From assembly GCA_004552445.1 (NCBI GenBank), contig SFOJ01000004.1, forward strand, positions 32,756 through 96,755: DNA of 64,000 nucleotides, written 5' to 3'. This DNA is from Mollicutes bacterium (GTDB taxonomy: Bacteria; Bacillota_I; Bacilli_A; RF39; UBA660). The translations under genes were made by a program, and so were the position numbers. This document shows positions 9,427 to 18,452 of this stretch, in pieces. A model generated the notes under the pieces. The model was not told where the DNA came from and searched no databases. It worked only from the letters and a program-made list of their open reading frames with translations. The stretch's first letter is position 1, and every line of letters starts with the position of its first letter.

Positions 9427-10065
9427 TTATTTATTTTTTAATAACATTCTAACTGAACTTGTACTATCTAGTTTTTCAAATGTATCAATATCATATATTG
9501 GTACATTATATCCAAATCTATCTAATGCTTTATTGATTGAATCTAAATCCATCATTATTTTTGCGATAGTTGCTCTCTCACCTATTTCATCATCTATAGA
9601 TAAGTGGGTTGGATAAGTAAGAGCAGTTAAACTTGCTAGTGGTATTTTATTCTTGACTTGTACTTCATCAGGCATATCAGTATATCTTCTATCGCCCTTA
9701 ATCTCACCGAGTTTTTTCATTTTCATAAATCCTTCTTTGCTTATTGCGTATATATCACTTAAAATTATCGGTTCAATTACTGACAATTCATTTTTAGGAA
9801 AAACTAATGAAAGAGAATATCTTATATATGTATGAAAAGCGTTATACTTGCCATCTTCACCTTTTTTAATATCTTTTTTTGTGTAATCACACAATGAAAT
9901 ATAGTCTTTTCCATTGAAGCCATCCGTTGATAATTTTCTTTGTAATCTTGATGATAATAATGCCCCACATTTTAGTATTTTACAAAGTATTTGATATGTT
10001 TCAATTGTTGGATAGTTATCATCTGATGTTGCATTTATTGCATGTAAGTAGATATTCTTTTCCAT
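9427..10065 (-). CDS. unknown 212-residue protein, possible ART-like fold
   Basis: Soluble protein with the N-terminal pattern YLHAINATS ... ILKCGALLSSRLQ ... FNGKDYISLCDY. I recognise this arrangement from unannotated Firmicutes proteins but cannot assign a family. The aromatic-His start followed by a helix ending Cys-Gly-x-Leu is reminiscent of ADP-ribosyltransferase-like folds, as in the gene at 6682-7410; this is weak inference. The AGGGGGATTAAT ribosome site supports the ATG. It stands alone between a peptidoglycan hydrolase-like gene and the aspS promoter. No membrane segment or signal peptide is present. Confidence 0.55.
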   Translation of the reverse strand: MEKNIYLHAINATSDDNYPTIETYQILCKILKCGALLSSRLQRKLSTDGFNGKDYISLCDYTKKDIKKGEDGKYNAFHTYIRYSLSLVFPKNELSVIEPIILSDIYAISKEGFMKMKKLGEIKGDRRYTDMPDEVQVKNKIPLASLTALTYPTHLSIDDEIGERATIAKIMMDLDSINKALDRFGYNVPIYDIDTFEKLDSTSSVRMLLKNK

Positions 10066-10085
10066 ATTAATCCCCCTAAAATATT

Positions 10086-10646
10086 CTATTTTTTTAACTT
10101 TTTAATGTAATTGTTAACTCTTTGTGGCCACTTTGGATCACTTGCATATTTTGGACCAATTTGTTCTGTTGTAGTTAATCCTTTTTTATAATAAGAATTA
10201 AGTTTATTTATAGCGAATTTAATTCCTTCTTCAATGGTATCAAATCTTCTATAACTTCCTCCATTACAACCAGGTTTTCCTTTGTTGCCTCCTACGTTAT
10301 TACATACTCTAGTTAAATAGCTACATCTCCAATAACAACCAGTTTCTTGCAACATTACTCCTGCTGCTAGGTAAGGATCCATTCCAACTGATATAGAATA
10401 TTCAGTAATAAATTTACCTTTTCCTTTTAATGTAGAATTTAAATATCTATCTATTTTATTTGCAATGACATCTATCTTTTCTCCATTAAAATAATTCTCT
10501 TTCTTATAATCTTCATGTTCACTTTGGAAATGTTTTACACTTAACTCAATTTGTTTATTTAAATAATCATGATTTATTTCCATGTTGTTTCTTTTATTAA
10601 ATATACCACCAAATAAAGTAAGTGCTACTAATAATTTATATATCAT
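10086..10646 (-). CDS. secreted glucosaminidase/lysozyme-like peptidoglycan hydrolase
   Basis: About 186 residues. A hydrophobic N-terminal segment (YKLLVALTLFGGIF) looks like a signal or anchor. The C-terminal half contains GVMLQETGC, CNNVGGNKG, and FDTIEEGIKFAINKL, the layout of Bax/FlgJ-type N-acetylglucosaminidase (lysozyme-fold) domains, where the Glu of QETG is the likely catalytic acid. Several Cys (YWRCSYL, RVCNN, KPGCNGG) could form disulfides outside the cell. An in-frame GTG at 10661 is possible, but the AAGGAG overlaps that GTG, so I prefer the ATG at 10646, 14 bases downstream of AAGGAG. The substrate bond is inferred from family. Confidence 0.75.
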   Translation of the reverse strand: MIYKLLVALTLFGGIFNKRNNMEINHDYLNKQIELSVKHFQSEHEDYKKENYFNGEKIDVIANKIDRYLNSTLKGKGKFITEYSISVGMDPYLAAGVMLQETGCYWRCSYLTRVCNNVGGNKGKPGCNGGSYRRFDTIEEGIKFAINKLNSYYKKGLTTTEQIGPKYASDPKWPQRVNNYIKKLKK

Positions 10647-10741
10647 ATATTGTATATTCACTCCTTAATGGGCAAGTGCTATTTATTATATCACTTTTAA
10701 CATTATTAATCAAATTTGACTATTTTATGCGACATAAAAAG

Positions 10742-10761
10742 AAAAAAGCAACATTTGTTGC
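10742..10761 (-). terminator. intrinsic terminator after SPFH gene
   Basis: Minus-strand hairpin GCAAC/GTTGC followed by six U. It lies right at the stop codon of the SPFH gene. Confidence 0.8.
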
Positions 10762-11517
10762 TTATTTTAAATTGAATATACTTAATATATCTTTTGGAAG
10801 TTTACCATCCCATTTATTAATAAATTCTTTGGCAATTAAATTATCTGTTAAACTTTGCTTTAACAAGTCATTTGCTTTTTTAGTAGCTTGTGCTTCAACT
10901 AATTTACTTTCTGCATCTAATTTTGCTTTTTCTAGTTTTTGCTCTGCTACTTGTTTATCTTCAATTGCTTTACTATATTCTTCACTAAAACTTAGATTTG
11001 TAATATTAAAGTTATCAATTGTGATGCCATATTTATCTACTTTAGACTGTAAATCTTCCATACAATTTTTAGATACGTTTGCTCTTTCAGTAATTACTTC
11101 AGCTGCTGTATACTTAGCTATAGTTGCTTTAATACTTTCTTTTATAGCTGGTTCTAAAATTGTGCTTTCATAATTATTACCTACTGTTCTATATAAATGT
11201 GTTGCTTTGTCACTATTAATTCTATAGTTTACTGCTAAAGTTGTCTCTATAGTTTGTAAGTCTTTGCTTGAACTTTCAGTATTTAGTTCAATCTTTTGGA
11301 CTTTTATATTTACTTTAACTATTTGTTCTATATATGGTATTTTAAGATTCAATCCTTCATTTAATTGAGTGTTTACTATTTTACCAAATCTGACTTTTAA
11401 TCCTACCTCCCCTGACTTTATAGTTTGAAAACTACAAAATATAGTTACAACTATAAATATTGCGATAACTGTATAGATAACATATTTTTTTGTATTAGTT
11501 TTGTTTATATACTTCAT
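10762..11517 (-). CDS. SPFH/Band 7 (prohibitin-like) membrane protein
   Basis: A 251-residue protein with one N-terminal TM helix (about 12-30) then an SPFH domain beginning IKSGEVGLKVRFGKI, the classic start of prohibitin/HflK-type proteins. A coiled-coil follows (about 185-225, Ala/Glu/Lys-rich, KQVAEQKLEKAKLDAESKL). These proteins oligomerise on the membrane as scaffolds, often for proteases such as FtsH; no partner gene is adjacent. Ribosome site AAGGAGG is well placed. It appears monocistronic, with a terminator overlapping its end. Confidence 0.88.
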   Translation of the reverse strand: MKYINKTNTKKYVIYTVIAIFIVVTIFCSFQTIKSGEVGLKVRFGKIVNTQLNEGLNLKIPYIEQIVKVNIKVQKIELNTESSSKDLQTIETTLAVNYRINSDKATHLYRTVGNNYESTILEPAIKESIKATIAKYTAAEVITERANVSKNCMEDLQSKVDKYGITIDNFNITNLSFSEEYSKAIEDKQVAEQKLEKAKLDAESKLVEAQATKKANDLLKQSLTDNLIAKEFINKWDGKLPKDILSIFNLK

Positions 11518-11567
11518 ATAACCCTCCTTATAATTTTATTATAAGTTATATACGTTTACTTGTCTAT

Positions 11568-12251
11568 TTATTTTAAGAAATATTTTTCTTTTATAGTTAA
11601 ATTATCATCTAACTCATAAACATAAGGTATTCCAGTAGGTATTTCTACATTCATGATGTCTTCATCACTAATATTTTCTAAGTATTTAATTATGCTTCTA
11701 AGACTATTACCATGAGCTACTACTAAAACATTTTCTTTATTTTCTAAATGTTTTTTAATTTCGTTATTATAATATGGAAGGACTCTTTCTAAAGTGTCTT
11801 TTAAACATTCTGTAAGGGGTAACTCTTCGGGAGTTAAATCTTTATATTTAGGATCATTTCCTGGATATCTTTCATCATCTTTAGAAAGTTCTGGTGGTCT
11901 TACATCATAACTACGTCTCCATATGTGTACTTGCTCATCTCCAAATTTCTTTCTCATTTCATCTTTATTTAATCCTTGAAGTGCTCCATAATGTCTTTCA
12001 TTTAATCTATAACTATAATATACTGGAATATTAAGATTCATTTCTTTTAATACTATTTCTAGCGTTCTATTTGCTCTTTTTAGTATTGAAGTAAAAGAAA
12101 CATCAAAAATGTAACCTTTATCTTTTAATAATTTTCCTGCATTTTCTGCTTCTTTTACTCCTTTTTCTGATAAGTCTACATCTGTCCATCCAGTGAATCT
12201 ATTTTCTTTATTCCATACACTTTCTCCATGTCTTAATAATACTAACTTCAT
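11568..12251 (-). CDS. gpmA: 2,3-bisphosphoglycerate-dependent phosphoglycerate mutase
   Basis: A 227-residue cofactor-dependent phosphoglycerate mutase (3-PG to 2-PG, glycolysis). Catalytic motif LRHGESVWN at residues 6-14 (phospho-His), [10 protein letters not shown], Arg-rich [12 protein letters not shown], and the second catalytic His in VVAHGNSLR. Length matches the dPGM family. Its start overlaps the stop of the upstream sugar isomerase-like gene by 4 bp (ATGA), so the two are translationally coupled. AAAGGAGGAAAA ribosome site. Confidence 0.95.
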   Translation of the reverse strand: MKLVLLRHGESVWNKENRFTGWTDVDLSEKGVKEAENAGKLLKDKGYIFDVSFTSILKRANRTLEIVLKEMNLNIPVYYSYRLNERHYGALQGLNKDEMRKKFGDEQVHIWRRSYDVRPPELSKDDERYPGNDPKYKDLTPEELPLTECLKDTLERVLPYYNNEIKKHLENKENVLVVAHGNSLRSIIKYLENISDEDIMNVEIPTGIPYVYELDDNLTIKEKYFLK

Positions 12252-13042
12252 TTTTCCTCCTTTAATAGTTTATCTAGTTCTTCTCCTATTTTATAACCTT
12301 TAACGTAGAAATCATTTAAACTAATTTTATCTACATAATTCATTCTATAACAAATTTCTAAAGTAGTATATCCTTTATAATTTGCAATCTTTAATCCATT
12401 TATTACTTTGTTATAATCAAGTGTTCCATCATATGGTAATAAATGATCATCAATATTACCATAATTATCATGTATATGCACGCAGAATATCTTATCTTTA
12501 AACAAACTAAAATCAAAATCATCTTTAAAATGGCAATGATAATGTCCTGAATCAAAACAAATTCCTACATTATCATTTTTAATGTTTTTAAGTAAATATT
12601 CTAGATATCCTTTCATCTTTGTATTTTCAAATGCGACTTTTATACCTAGTTTTTCTGCATAATCACATATTTTTTGATATCTTCTGAGTCCTATTTCATT
12701 TGGTTCTACTGTATCCCAACCTATTGATGCATGCATTACAACCATATCTATATTATTATTTTTACATTCATCTAAGTTTCTTAGATATTTTTTTTCTAAT
12801 TGTTCTCCTATCTCATTATCTAACCATATATTATTTAAATCTTTATATCCTAGATGTGCAAATATTATATTTAAATTTTTACTTTTTATATATTTAAGTT
12901 GTTCTTCTTGTGAAACTTCGAAATTTTGATCGTACCATTGTATAAAAACATTTTTAAATCCAGCATTTACTACTGCATCTATGGTTTCATATACTGTTAC
13001 TGTCTTATTGTCATTAGTAATACAAACTGCTAAATTATTCAT
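12248..13042 (-). CDS. sugar phosphate isomerase/epimerase-like TIM barrel protein
   Basis: A 264-residue xylose-isomerase-like (AP endonuclease 2 superfamily) TIM barrel. Metal-site segments are visible: [37 protein letters not shown] and TTLEICYR, i.e. the Glu-Asp-His-Glu set of this fold. The precise sugar substrate cannot be told. It overlaps gpmA by 4 bp, suggesting carbohydrate metabolism. The protein also resembles endonuclease IV in fold, but true Nfo is encoded at 36442-37326. Confidence 0.85.
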   Translation of the reverse strand: MNNLAVCITNDNKTVTVYETIDAVVNAGFKNVFIQWYDQNFEVSQEEQLKYIKSKNLNIIFAHLGYKDLNNIWLDNEIGEQLEKKYLRNLDECKNNNIDMVVMHASIGWDTVEPNEIGLRRYQKICDYAEKLGIKVAFENTKMKGYLEYLLKNIKNDNVGICFDSGHYHCHFKDDFDFSLFKDKIFCVHIHDNYGNIDDHLLPYDGTLDYNKVINGLKIANYKGYTTLEICYRMNYVDKISLNDFYVKGYKIGEELDKLLKEEK

Positions 13043-13085
13043 TATTTCCTACCTTTCTATATTGATTATAACATATTTTATTGAA

Positions 13086-13493
13086 CTAATTATCTTTTAA
13101 TATTTCAATATTTATAATATCATTTATATAAACTGTGGAATTGTCTGTAAATTTAATTTTAGATTCAACTGGGTTTATTATTTTTATAATACCTGTTTTA
13201 TGAATATAATTTCCGCCTGATTTTTTCTCATCTTTTATAAAATATGTAATTATTACTTTGTTATTATCTTTTATATGATCATTTAAATAATTTAATTTGT
13301 TACTTATTATTACTTTTAATTCATCATCTATTTCTATTCTTTTATCTGTAATTCTTGCTGTTTCTTTTATAGCACTATCATATCCTACTAATGCAGCAAA
13401 TGGAGCAAACTGGGCTGCTCTTGATTCTACACTTAAATGAGAATGGTTAGATTTTGGCCTTTCTAAATTAATAATATCTTCATAATTATTCAT
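13086..13493 (-). CDS. YolD-like protein
   Basis: A 135-residue protein with the YolD-like signature near the N-terminus: SRAAQFAPFAALVGYD, followed by a conserved ETARITDKR. YolD-like proteins are regularly encoded beside UvrX/YqjW Y-family polymerases in Bacilli, and here the ATG overlaps the end of the polymerase gene by 4 bp. The biochemical role is not established; a regulatory partner of the polymerase is the usual suggestion. C-terminal half is beta-rich. Confidence 0.85.
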   Translation of the reverse strand: MNNYEDIINLERPKSNHSHLSVESRAAQFAPFAALVGYDSAIKETARITDKRIEIDDELKVIISNKLNYLNDHIKDNNKVIITYFIKDEKKSGGNYIHKTGIIKIINPVESKIKFTDNSTVYINDIINIEILKDN

Positions 13494-14992
13494 CCTTTAT
13501 GACCTCCTACTTCTAAGTTTCTATCTTTAGCTGTTGCTCCTTCTTCATAATTCATTGCTTTTAAAATAGAATTTTTGCCATATTTTTTCTTAATATTCAA
13601 TAAAGCTTTTTGTATCTTTTTTTCTTCTATTTCGTCTTTAAGACTTTTTTCTTTTTGTTTACTTATTTCTTCATAATTAGTAAATAAATCTATTTGCTCT
13701 ATTATAGATGTTGATTCTTCATTTTCTTCATTTACTATATTACATGCTGTTACATTAAGTCTTCTTATCAATAAAATAGGATTTACTATTTTATCATATA
13801 ATTTCATTACTTCATTTGTTATTGTTTTAGTAGATGATGTTTTATGATCTATATTTGCTGTTCCGTGAGAATGTTTTGGGACTTTTCTTCCGTATGCATC
13901 TATTGTTATTTCTCCTTTATATCTTCTTTCAATACTTGGATTTGTTAAGTTTTCTATATCGTAGCCTATCGTTAAAACAATTTGATCTGTTTTTAGATGT
14001 TTATCTACTAATTCTAATACTAAATTATCTACCATCTCTTTTACTATTAATTTTGCCTTTTCAAAATCATATGGACAGTGTAATACTTGTCCTTGACTTA
14101 TACTGGAATTTAAAGGTTTATAATTCTTAGCATCTTTTATTGTGCATGGCTCATATCCCCATGCATGATCTATTAGAAATTCTGCATTTACTCCAAAAAG
14201 TTTAAATAAAAAATCTTCATTATTTATAGACATTCTTGCTATATCTCCCATAGTATACATACCATGTTCTTCTAATTTTTTAGTGTATCCTTTGCCCACT
14301 CTCCAAAAATCTGTTAATGGTTTATGGTTCCATAATTCTTTTTTATATTTCATTTCATCTAAATAAGCAATTCTTACACCAAATTTATTAGGTTTCATTC
14401 TTTTGGCAGTGATATCCATAGCAACTTTTGCAAGATACATATTTGTTCCAATACCAGCAGTTGCAGTTATACCGGTTGTCTTATAAACATCTTCAATTAT
14501 TTTCATTACTAATCCTTCGGCAGACAATTTATAAAAACTTAAATAATTTGTAATATCACAAAATACTTCATCAATTGAATAAACTAATATATCCTCTGGT
14601 GCAATATATTTTAAGTAAATATTGTATATTTTTGTGCTATATTTCATATATAAGTTCATTCTTGGTACTGCAGCAATAAAATCTAATTCTAAAGATTTAT
14701 TATTATTTAGTTCTGATGCTATAAAAGATTTACCTGTAAAATTCTTATAATTATTATTTTTTCTTCTTTGATAATTTACTTCTTTTACTTTTTGCTTTGC
14801 TTCAAAAAGTCTACATCTCCCACCTAAACCATAAGATTTTAATGAAGGTGATACAGCTAAACATATAGTTTTATCTGTTCTTGATTCATCTGCTACTAAA
14901 AGATTAGTATCAAGTGGATCTAAGTTTCTTTCTATACATTCTACAGATGCATAAAAACTTTTTAAATCTATACACATATATACTTTAGACAT
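13490..14992 (-). CDS. Y-family DNA polymerase, UvrX/YqjW type (UmuC-like)
   Basis: A 500-residue translesion polymerase. Catalytic acidic residues are in MCIDLKSFYASVE (residues 6-18) and YSIDEVFCDIT (SIDE motif, about residue 138). The thumb helix-hairpin-helix and little-finger regions follow (FWRVGKGYTKKLEEHG). The C-terminal tail ends with a Y-G-K-N and GATAKDRN...GGHKG pattern typical of UvrX. It is longer than the usual 410-420 residues owing to a Lys/Glu-rich insert at about 420-465 that looks coiled-coil. Function is mutagenic or damage-tolerant synthesis, in operon with the YolD-like gene. GGAGGTGAAAA ribosome site. Confidence 0.92.
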   Translation of the reverse strand: MSKVYMCIDLKSFYASVECIERNLDPLDTNLLVADESRTDKTICLAVSPSLKSYGLGGRCRLFEAKQKVKEVNYQRRKNNNYKNFTGKSFIASELNNNKSLELDFIAAVPRMNLYMKYSTKIYNIYLKYIAPEDILVYSIDEVFCDITNYLSFYKLSAEGLVMKIIEDVYKTTGITATAGIGTNMYLAKVAMDITAKRMKPNKFGVRIAYLDEMKYKKELWNHKPLTDFWRVGKGYTKKLEEHGMYTMGDIARMSINNEDFLFKLFGVNAEFLIDHAWGYEPCTIKDAKNYKPLNSSISQGQVLHCPYDFEKAKLIVKEMVDNLVLELVDKHLKTDQIVLTIGYDIENLTNPSIERRYKGEITIDAYGRKVPKHSHGTANIDHKTSSTKTITNEVMKLYDKIVNPILLIRRLNVTACNIVNEENEESTSIIEQIDLFTNYEEISKQKEKSLKDEIEEKKIQKALLNIKKKYGKNSILKAMNYEEGATAKDRNLEVGGHKG

Positions 14993-15121
14993 TTTTCACC
15001 TCCATTAATTAATTTATTTATCTTTTCATATAAAATATTATAACATTTTAATTTTCTTTAATGCTAATAATTTTGAATAAATAAAAACTAATTATTTCTA
15101 ATTAGTTAAAATAATTATATA

Positions 15122-15664
15122 TTATTTTTTAGATATTTCTATTAATTTTTTTACTGTATTTGCTGTCCTTATAGTTATTTTATCCTTAATATCTGTATTT
15201 GCTGTTTTTACCCACCAATTAGATTTTCTATAATTTTTTAAATTGAATGACCAAAATACATAATTATTAAGTTCTTTTATTTTTTCTATTTCTTCTTTCG
15301 GCTCACCTATCGCATTATAAATATCTTTATATTTAGTAGGTGGTATTATGAATATTAAATTATCATATACTTCCTTATTATTTGTTCCCCACCATTCTGG
15401 ACAATTATTTAATAGTCTCTCTAGTTCACTAGGAATTGTAACAAAAACTGGTATATCCAAATTAAAAGTATCTTTTATTATTTTATTAATATTATTTGCA
15501 ATCTCTTCTTTAGTGAATTCACTTTCTAAAATAATATTACCACTATTAAGATAAGTAATTACATTTGTATAATTATTTTTTTCTAGAATATTCTTAAGTT
15601 TAATCATAGATATTTTATTTTTACCACTTATATTTATTCCTCTTAATAAAACTATATATTTCAT
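15122..15664 (-). CDS. DUF1697 family protein
   Basis: A 180-residue protein opening with YIVLLRGINISGKNKISM and NVITYLNSGNIIL, the diagnostic start of DUF1697 (alpha/beta, function unknown). The WW motif at CPEWWG and KSNWWVKTAN are family features. It has no signal peptide or TM helix. It is flanked by unrelated genes and preceded by a weak AGTAGGTAAACT ribosome site. The 130 bp between it and the polymerase gene holds nothing I can identify. Confidence 0.85.
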   Translation of the reverse strand: MKYIVLLRGINISGKNKISMIKLKNILEKNNYTNVITYLNSGNIILESEFTKEEIANNINKIIKDTFNLDIPVFVTIPSELERLLNNCPEWWGTNNKEVYDNLIFIIPPTKYKDIYNAIGEPKEEIEKIKELNNYVFWSFNLKNYRKSNWWVKTANTDIKDKITIRTANTVKKLIEISKK

Positions 15665-15699
15665 AGTTTACCTACTTTCCAATTTATAATTATATCTTA

Positions 15700-16446
15700 T
15701 TACTTATTAATTAATTTTTCATATGAATTTGCATTTAATATAGTATTTGATATAAACTTTCCTTTATAAAAGTTCGCCCAATTATTAAAGATACATGGTA
15801 CATTCTTTGCTTTTTCAAGAGAATCTATTTTTATAAAATTAATTTTAATATTGTTTTTCTTTGAGTATTCAGTAAGTTCTTGTATTTCATGTTCTACATA
15901 TGGACATTCATTACTATAATAAATTGTAAAGTCTTGCTCTTCTATTTTATTTAATCTAACAGTATCACAGAATTTAGGAGTTTCAGAATCATCAAATTGT
16001 AATGCTAATAATTCATAATCATTTATCGTATCTACTACTTCAAAGCCATAATGTTCAAAAAATTTCTTTTCACCAATAAATGGTTTCTTCTTTTTTGATG
16101 TTAGAGTACATACTCCACTCATTCCTTTTTCTTTAGCATCATTAATTGCATACTCTAATAATTCTTTTCCAATTTCTTTTCCTTTAAAACTACCTGCTAC
16201 CCACAAACAATAAATATATTCATAATTTTTTCCACTGATAGGTACCCAAGCTGTTTCAATAGGTTCATATTCTATAAAAGTCTTACCTCTTGCATTTAAT
16301 TTTCTAAAGACATGTCCATCTTTTATTTTACTTTTAATCCATTCTTTTTTTCTATCAACCCCGACTTGATGTTTCTTATCTCCTATTGCACAACATATAT
16401 GCTCATTTTCAATATTTTCAAGTGTTAAATTTATATATTCATTCAT
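15700..16446 (-). CDS. GNAT acetyltransferase with C-terminal YoaP-like domain
   Basis: A 248-residue two-domain protein. Residues 1-150 form a GNAT fold with the acetyl-CoA loop at FKGKEIGKELLEYAI. Residues about 170-245 match the YoaP-like domain: FTIYYSNECPYVEHEIQEL resembles a thioredoxin-fold start with a single Cys, then NFIKIDSLEKAKNVPCIFNNW. YoaP-type proteins are annotated as acetyltransferases of unknown substrate. AAAAGGAG ribosome site. Monocistronic as far as spacing shows. Confidence 0.85.
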   Translation of the reverse strand: MNEYINLTLENIENEHICCAIGDKKHQVGVDRKKEWIKSKIKDGHVFRKLNARGKTFIEYEPIETAWVPISGKNYEYIYCLWVAGSFKGKEIGKELLEYAINDAKEKGMSGVCTLTSKKKKPFIGEKKFFEHYGFEVVDTINDYELLALQFDDSETPKFCDTVRLNKIEEQDFTIYYSNECPYVEHEIQELTEYSKKNNIKINFIKIDSLEKAKNVPCIFNNWANFYKGKFISNTILNANSYEKLINK

Positions 16447-16488
16447 TTTATTTTACTCCTTTTAATGAAAAATCAAAACTTTCTTTAA

Positions 16489-17118
16489 TTAAAATTCTTT
16501 TTTTAAAAAAATTTTTTCAGATATTTTATATGATAATAATAATATTATTGTTAGTATTATTGGAATTATTATAAAATAATAGTTATTGAGAAATATTATT
16601 ATATTGGCTGGTATACTTAATTTGGATATTTTAGTTATTAAAGTTACTATAACTATTATAGCTATCGTTAAGGCAAATAAGCCTATTCTCCCTTTTTCTA
16701 TACCATACTTAAATATTAATGGGTACATTACTGCCTCTATAAATATTGCTCCTGTTGCTATTGCTAATACTGAAGATATAATTTTGTCAAATTCTAAATT
16801 GTTATTTATTAAACCTACGAAATAATTTAGTAAGAGTGTTACAAATATTGCACCTACTACTAAAATTAAACTAGCAATATATTTAGATTTTACTATATTT
16901 TTTCTACCATTTGGTAGTGTTATTGCATAGGCATCCCATTTATTAAATTCATCATAACTAAATGTAGAAATAAATAACATTACTACGATAAACGGTAAAA
17001 CAAATGTTATATCAAATTCCCCTTGTAGTGCCATTATAAAAAACATCATAAGCATTATTATTATTAACTTTAAATTATTTTTAACTATCAAAAAATCTTT
17101 TTTTATTAATCCTAACAT
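16489..17118 (-). CDS. ABC-2 type transporter permease
   Basis: A 209-residue protein with six hydrophobic segments and the ABC-2 memb layout (LGLIKKDFLIVKNNLK at the start, SKYIASLILVVGAIF central). It overlaps the end of its ATPase gene by 7 bp and forms the exporter with it. The substrate is unknown. The GntR/YtrA-type regulator at the head of the operon suggests induction by cell-envelope stress or antibiotics, by analogy with ytrABCDEF; that is inference. Confidence 0.85.
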   Translation of the reverse strand: MLGLIKKDFLIVKNNLKLIIIMLMMFFIMALQGEFDITFVLPFIVVMLFISTFSYDEFNKWDAYAITLPNGRKNIVKSKYIASLILVVGAIFVTLLLNYFVGLINNNLEFDKIISSVLAIATGAIFIEAVMYPLIFKYGIEKGRIGLFALTIAIIVIVTLITKISKLSIPANIIIFLNNYYFIIIPIILTIILLLSYKISEKIFLKKEF

Positions 17119-17978
17119 TTCTTTTCCCCCTTTATGACAAGAACCATAAGTTCTTCAAGAGTTATTTTATCTATAATACAGTCTTTATATTTATTTTTTA
17201 TTTTATTTTTATTATTTACTAGTACTTCATAGTTATATTTATTTTTCTTATAACTAACTATATCATCTTTAGAAATTTTATCGAATGATTTTTTATCACA
17301 TTTTAATATTCCATAATTATCTAACAATTCATCTTTATTTTCGTTTAATATGATTTTACCTCTATCAATAAATATTATTTCATCAGCTATATGTTCTAAA
17401 TCACTTGTTATATGAGTTGATAGTAATATTGTATGTTCTTCATCTTTTATAAAATCTAAAAATATATCTAGTATATCATCTCTTATAACAGGATCTAAAC
17501 CACTTGTTGGTTCATCTAAAATTAATAGTTTTGGTTTATGAGAAAGTGCAGTAGCAATTTCTAATTTTTTTCTCATACCTTTAGATAAGTCTTTTATTTT
17601 TTTATTACTTTGTAATTTAAAATTATTTAAGTATTTATAAAATAATTCTTTATCCCAATTTTTGTATATGTCTTTCATAATAGAATTTATATCATTTGGA
17701 GTAAGTATTTCTGGAAAAAACATTCCTTCTAGTACTACACCTATATCTTCTTTAATTACAGATTCATACTTCTTATTGTTCTTATCAAATATTTTTATTT
17801 CTCCAGATTCAGGTTTTGTTATATTTAAAATAGATTTTATTAATGTAGTTTTTCCTGCTCCATTTTCTCCTATTAAACCTATTATATATCCACTTGGAAT
17901 TTCTAAGTTAATTTCTCCAAGTTCAAAATTATTATCGTATTTTTTCTTTAAATTTTTAATTTCTATAGCATTACTCAT
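17112..17978 (-). CDS. ABC transporter ATP-binding protein
   Basis: A 288-residue ATPase: Walker A GENGAGKTTLIKS (about 37-49), Q-loop region, signature LSKGMRKKLEIA (about 134), Walker B LLILDEPTSGLDP and the switch His in STHITSDLE. The C-terminal 70 residues are a Lys-rich extension common in ABC-2 exporters. It overlaps the regulator stop (4 bp) upstream and the permease downstream, so all three are translationally coupled. Confidence 0.94.
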   Translation of the reverse strand: MSNAIEIKNLKKKYDNNFELGEINLEIPSGYIIGLIGENGAGKTTLIKSILNITKPESGEIKIFDKNNKKYESVIKEDIGVVLEGMFFPEILTPNDINSIMKDIYKNWDKELFYKYLNNFKLQSNKKIKDLSKGMRKKLEIATALSHKPKLLILDEPTSGLDPVIRDDILDIFLDFIKDEEHTILLSTHITSDLEHIADEIIFIDRGKIILNENKDELLDNYGILKCDKKSFDKISKDDIVSYKKNKYNYEVLVNNKNKIKNKYKDCIIDKITLEELMVLVIKGEKKC

Positions 17979-18355
17979 TGTTCTTCACTCCTATATATAA
18001 ATTCAAATAAATCAATTATTTCTTTTTTATCAATATTAAATCTATTAGCAATATTAATTATTTTTGATATATGATTTTCTATTTCTTTGTTTGCCTGTTC
18101 TTTTGCCAATTCAATATTTTTAGGAGCAACAAATGTTCCTTTACCTTGTACTGATTTAATATATCCTTCACTTTCTAATTCATCATAAGCTTTTTTTATT
18201 GTCATTACGCTTATCTTAATATCACTTGCGAGTGATCTAATCGATGGTATAGATTCTCCTTCTAATAGCTCATCTAACATTATTTGATTGATTATTTGAT
18301 TTTTAATTTGTTCATATATTGGAACTGAACTACTATTACTAATAATTATTTTCAT
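17975..18355 (-). CDS. GntR family regulator, YtrA subfamily
   Basis: A 126-residue repressor-type regulator: N-terminal winged helix (PIYEQIKNQIINQI, SIRSLASDIKISVMTIKKAYDEL, GYIKSVQGKGTFVA) and only a short C-terminal dimerisation region of about 50 residues, as in YtrA rather than FadR or HutC types. It heads the ABC exporter operon. A 21-bp palindrome covering the promoter -10 region just upstream is the likely operator, so autoregulation is expected. GGGAGAGTT ribosome site. Confidence 0.93.
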   Translation of the reverse strand: MKIIISNSSSVPIYEQIKNQIINQIMLDELLEGESIPSIRSLASDIKISVMTIKKAYDELESEGYIKSVQGKGTFVAPKNIELAKEQANKEIENHISKIINIANRFNIDKKEIIDLFEFIYRSEEQ

Positions 18356-18368
18356 ATAACTCTCCCAC

Positions 18369-18407
18369 TGTTATATATATAGTATAACACCATATAACAC
18401 TTGTCAA
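18369..18407 (-). promoter_or_regulatory. promoter with palindromic GntR operator
   Basis: Minus-strand -35 TTGACA (18402-18407) and -10 TATACT (18381-18386), spacer 15. The inverted repeat TGTTATA-N7-TATAACA at 18369-18389 overlaps the -10 box. Another half-site, ATAACAC, lies between the boxes. Position and symmetry fit binding by the GntR protein encoded next. Confidence 0.65.
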
Positions 18408-18424
18408 CTATTTATTATAAATTT

Positions 18425-18450
18425 AAAAAATCAGTGAATTACTGATTCTT
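18425..18450 (-). terminator. intrinsic terminator after tag
   Basis: Minus-strand hairpin GAATCAGT/ACTGATT followed by a U run, directly after the tag stop codon. Confidence 0.75.
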
Positions 18451-18452
18451 TT

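Noticed and set aside
13490..14992. UvrX-type polymerase beside YolD considered as part of a mobile island
   Set aside because: No integrase, att repeat or phage gene is nearby, and this pair is common on chromosomes of Bacilli.
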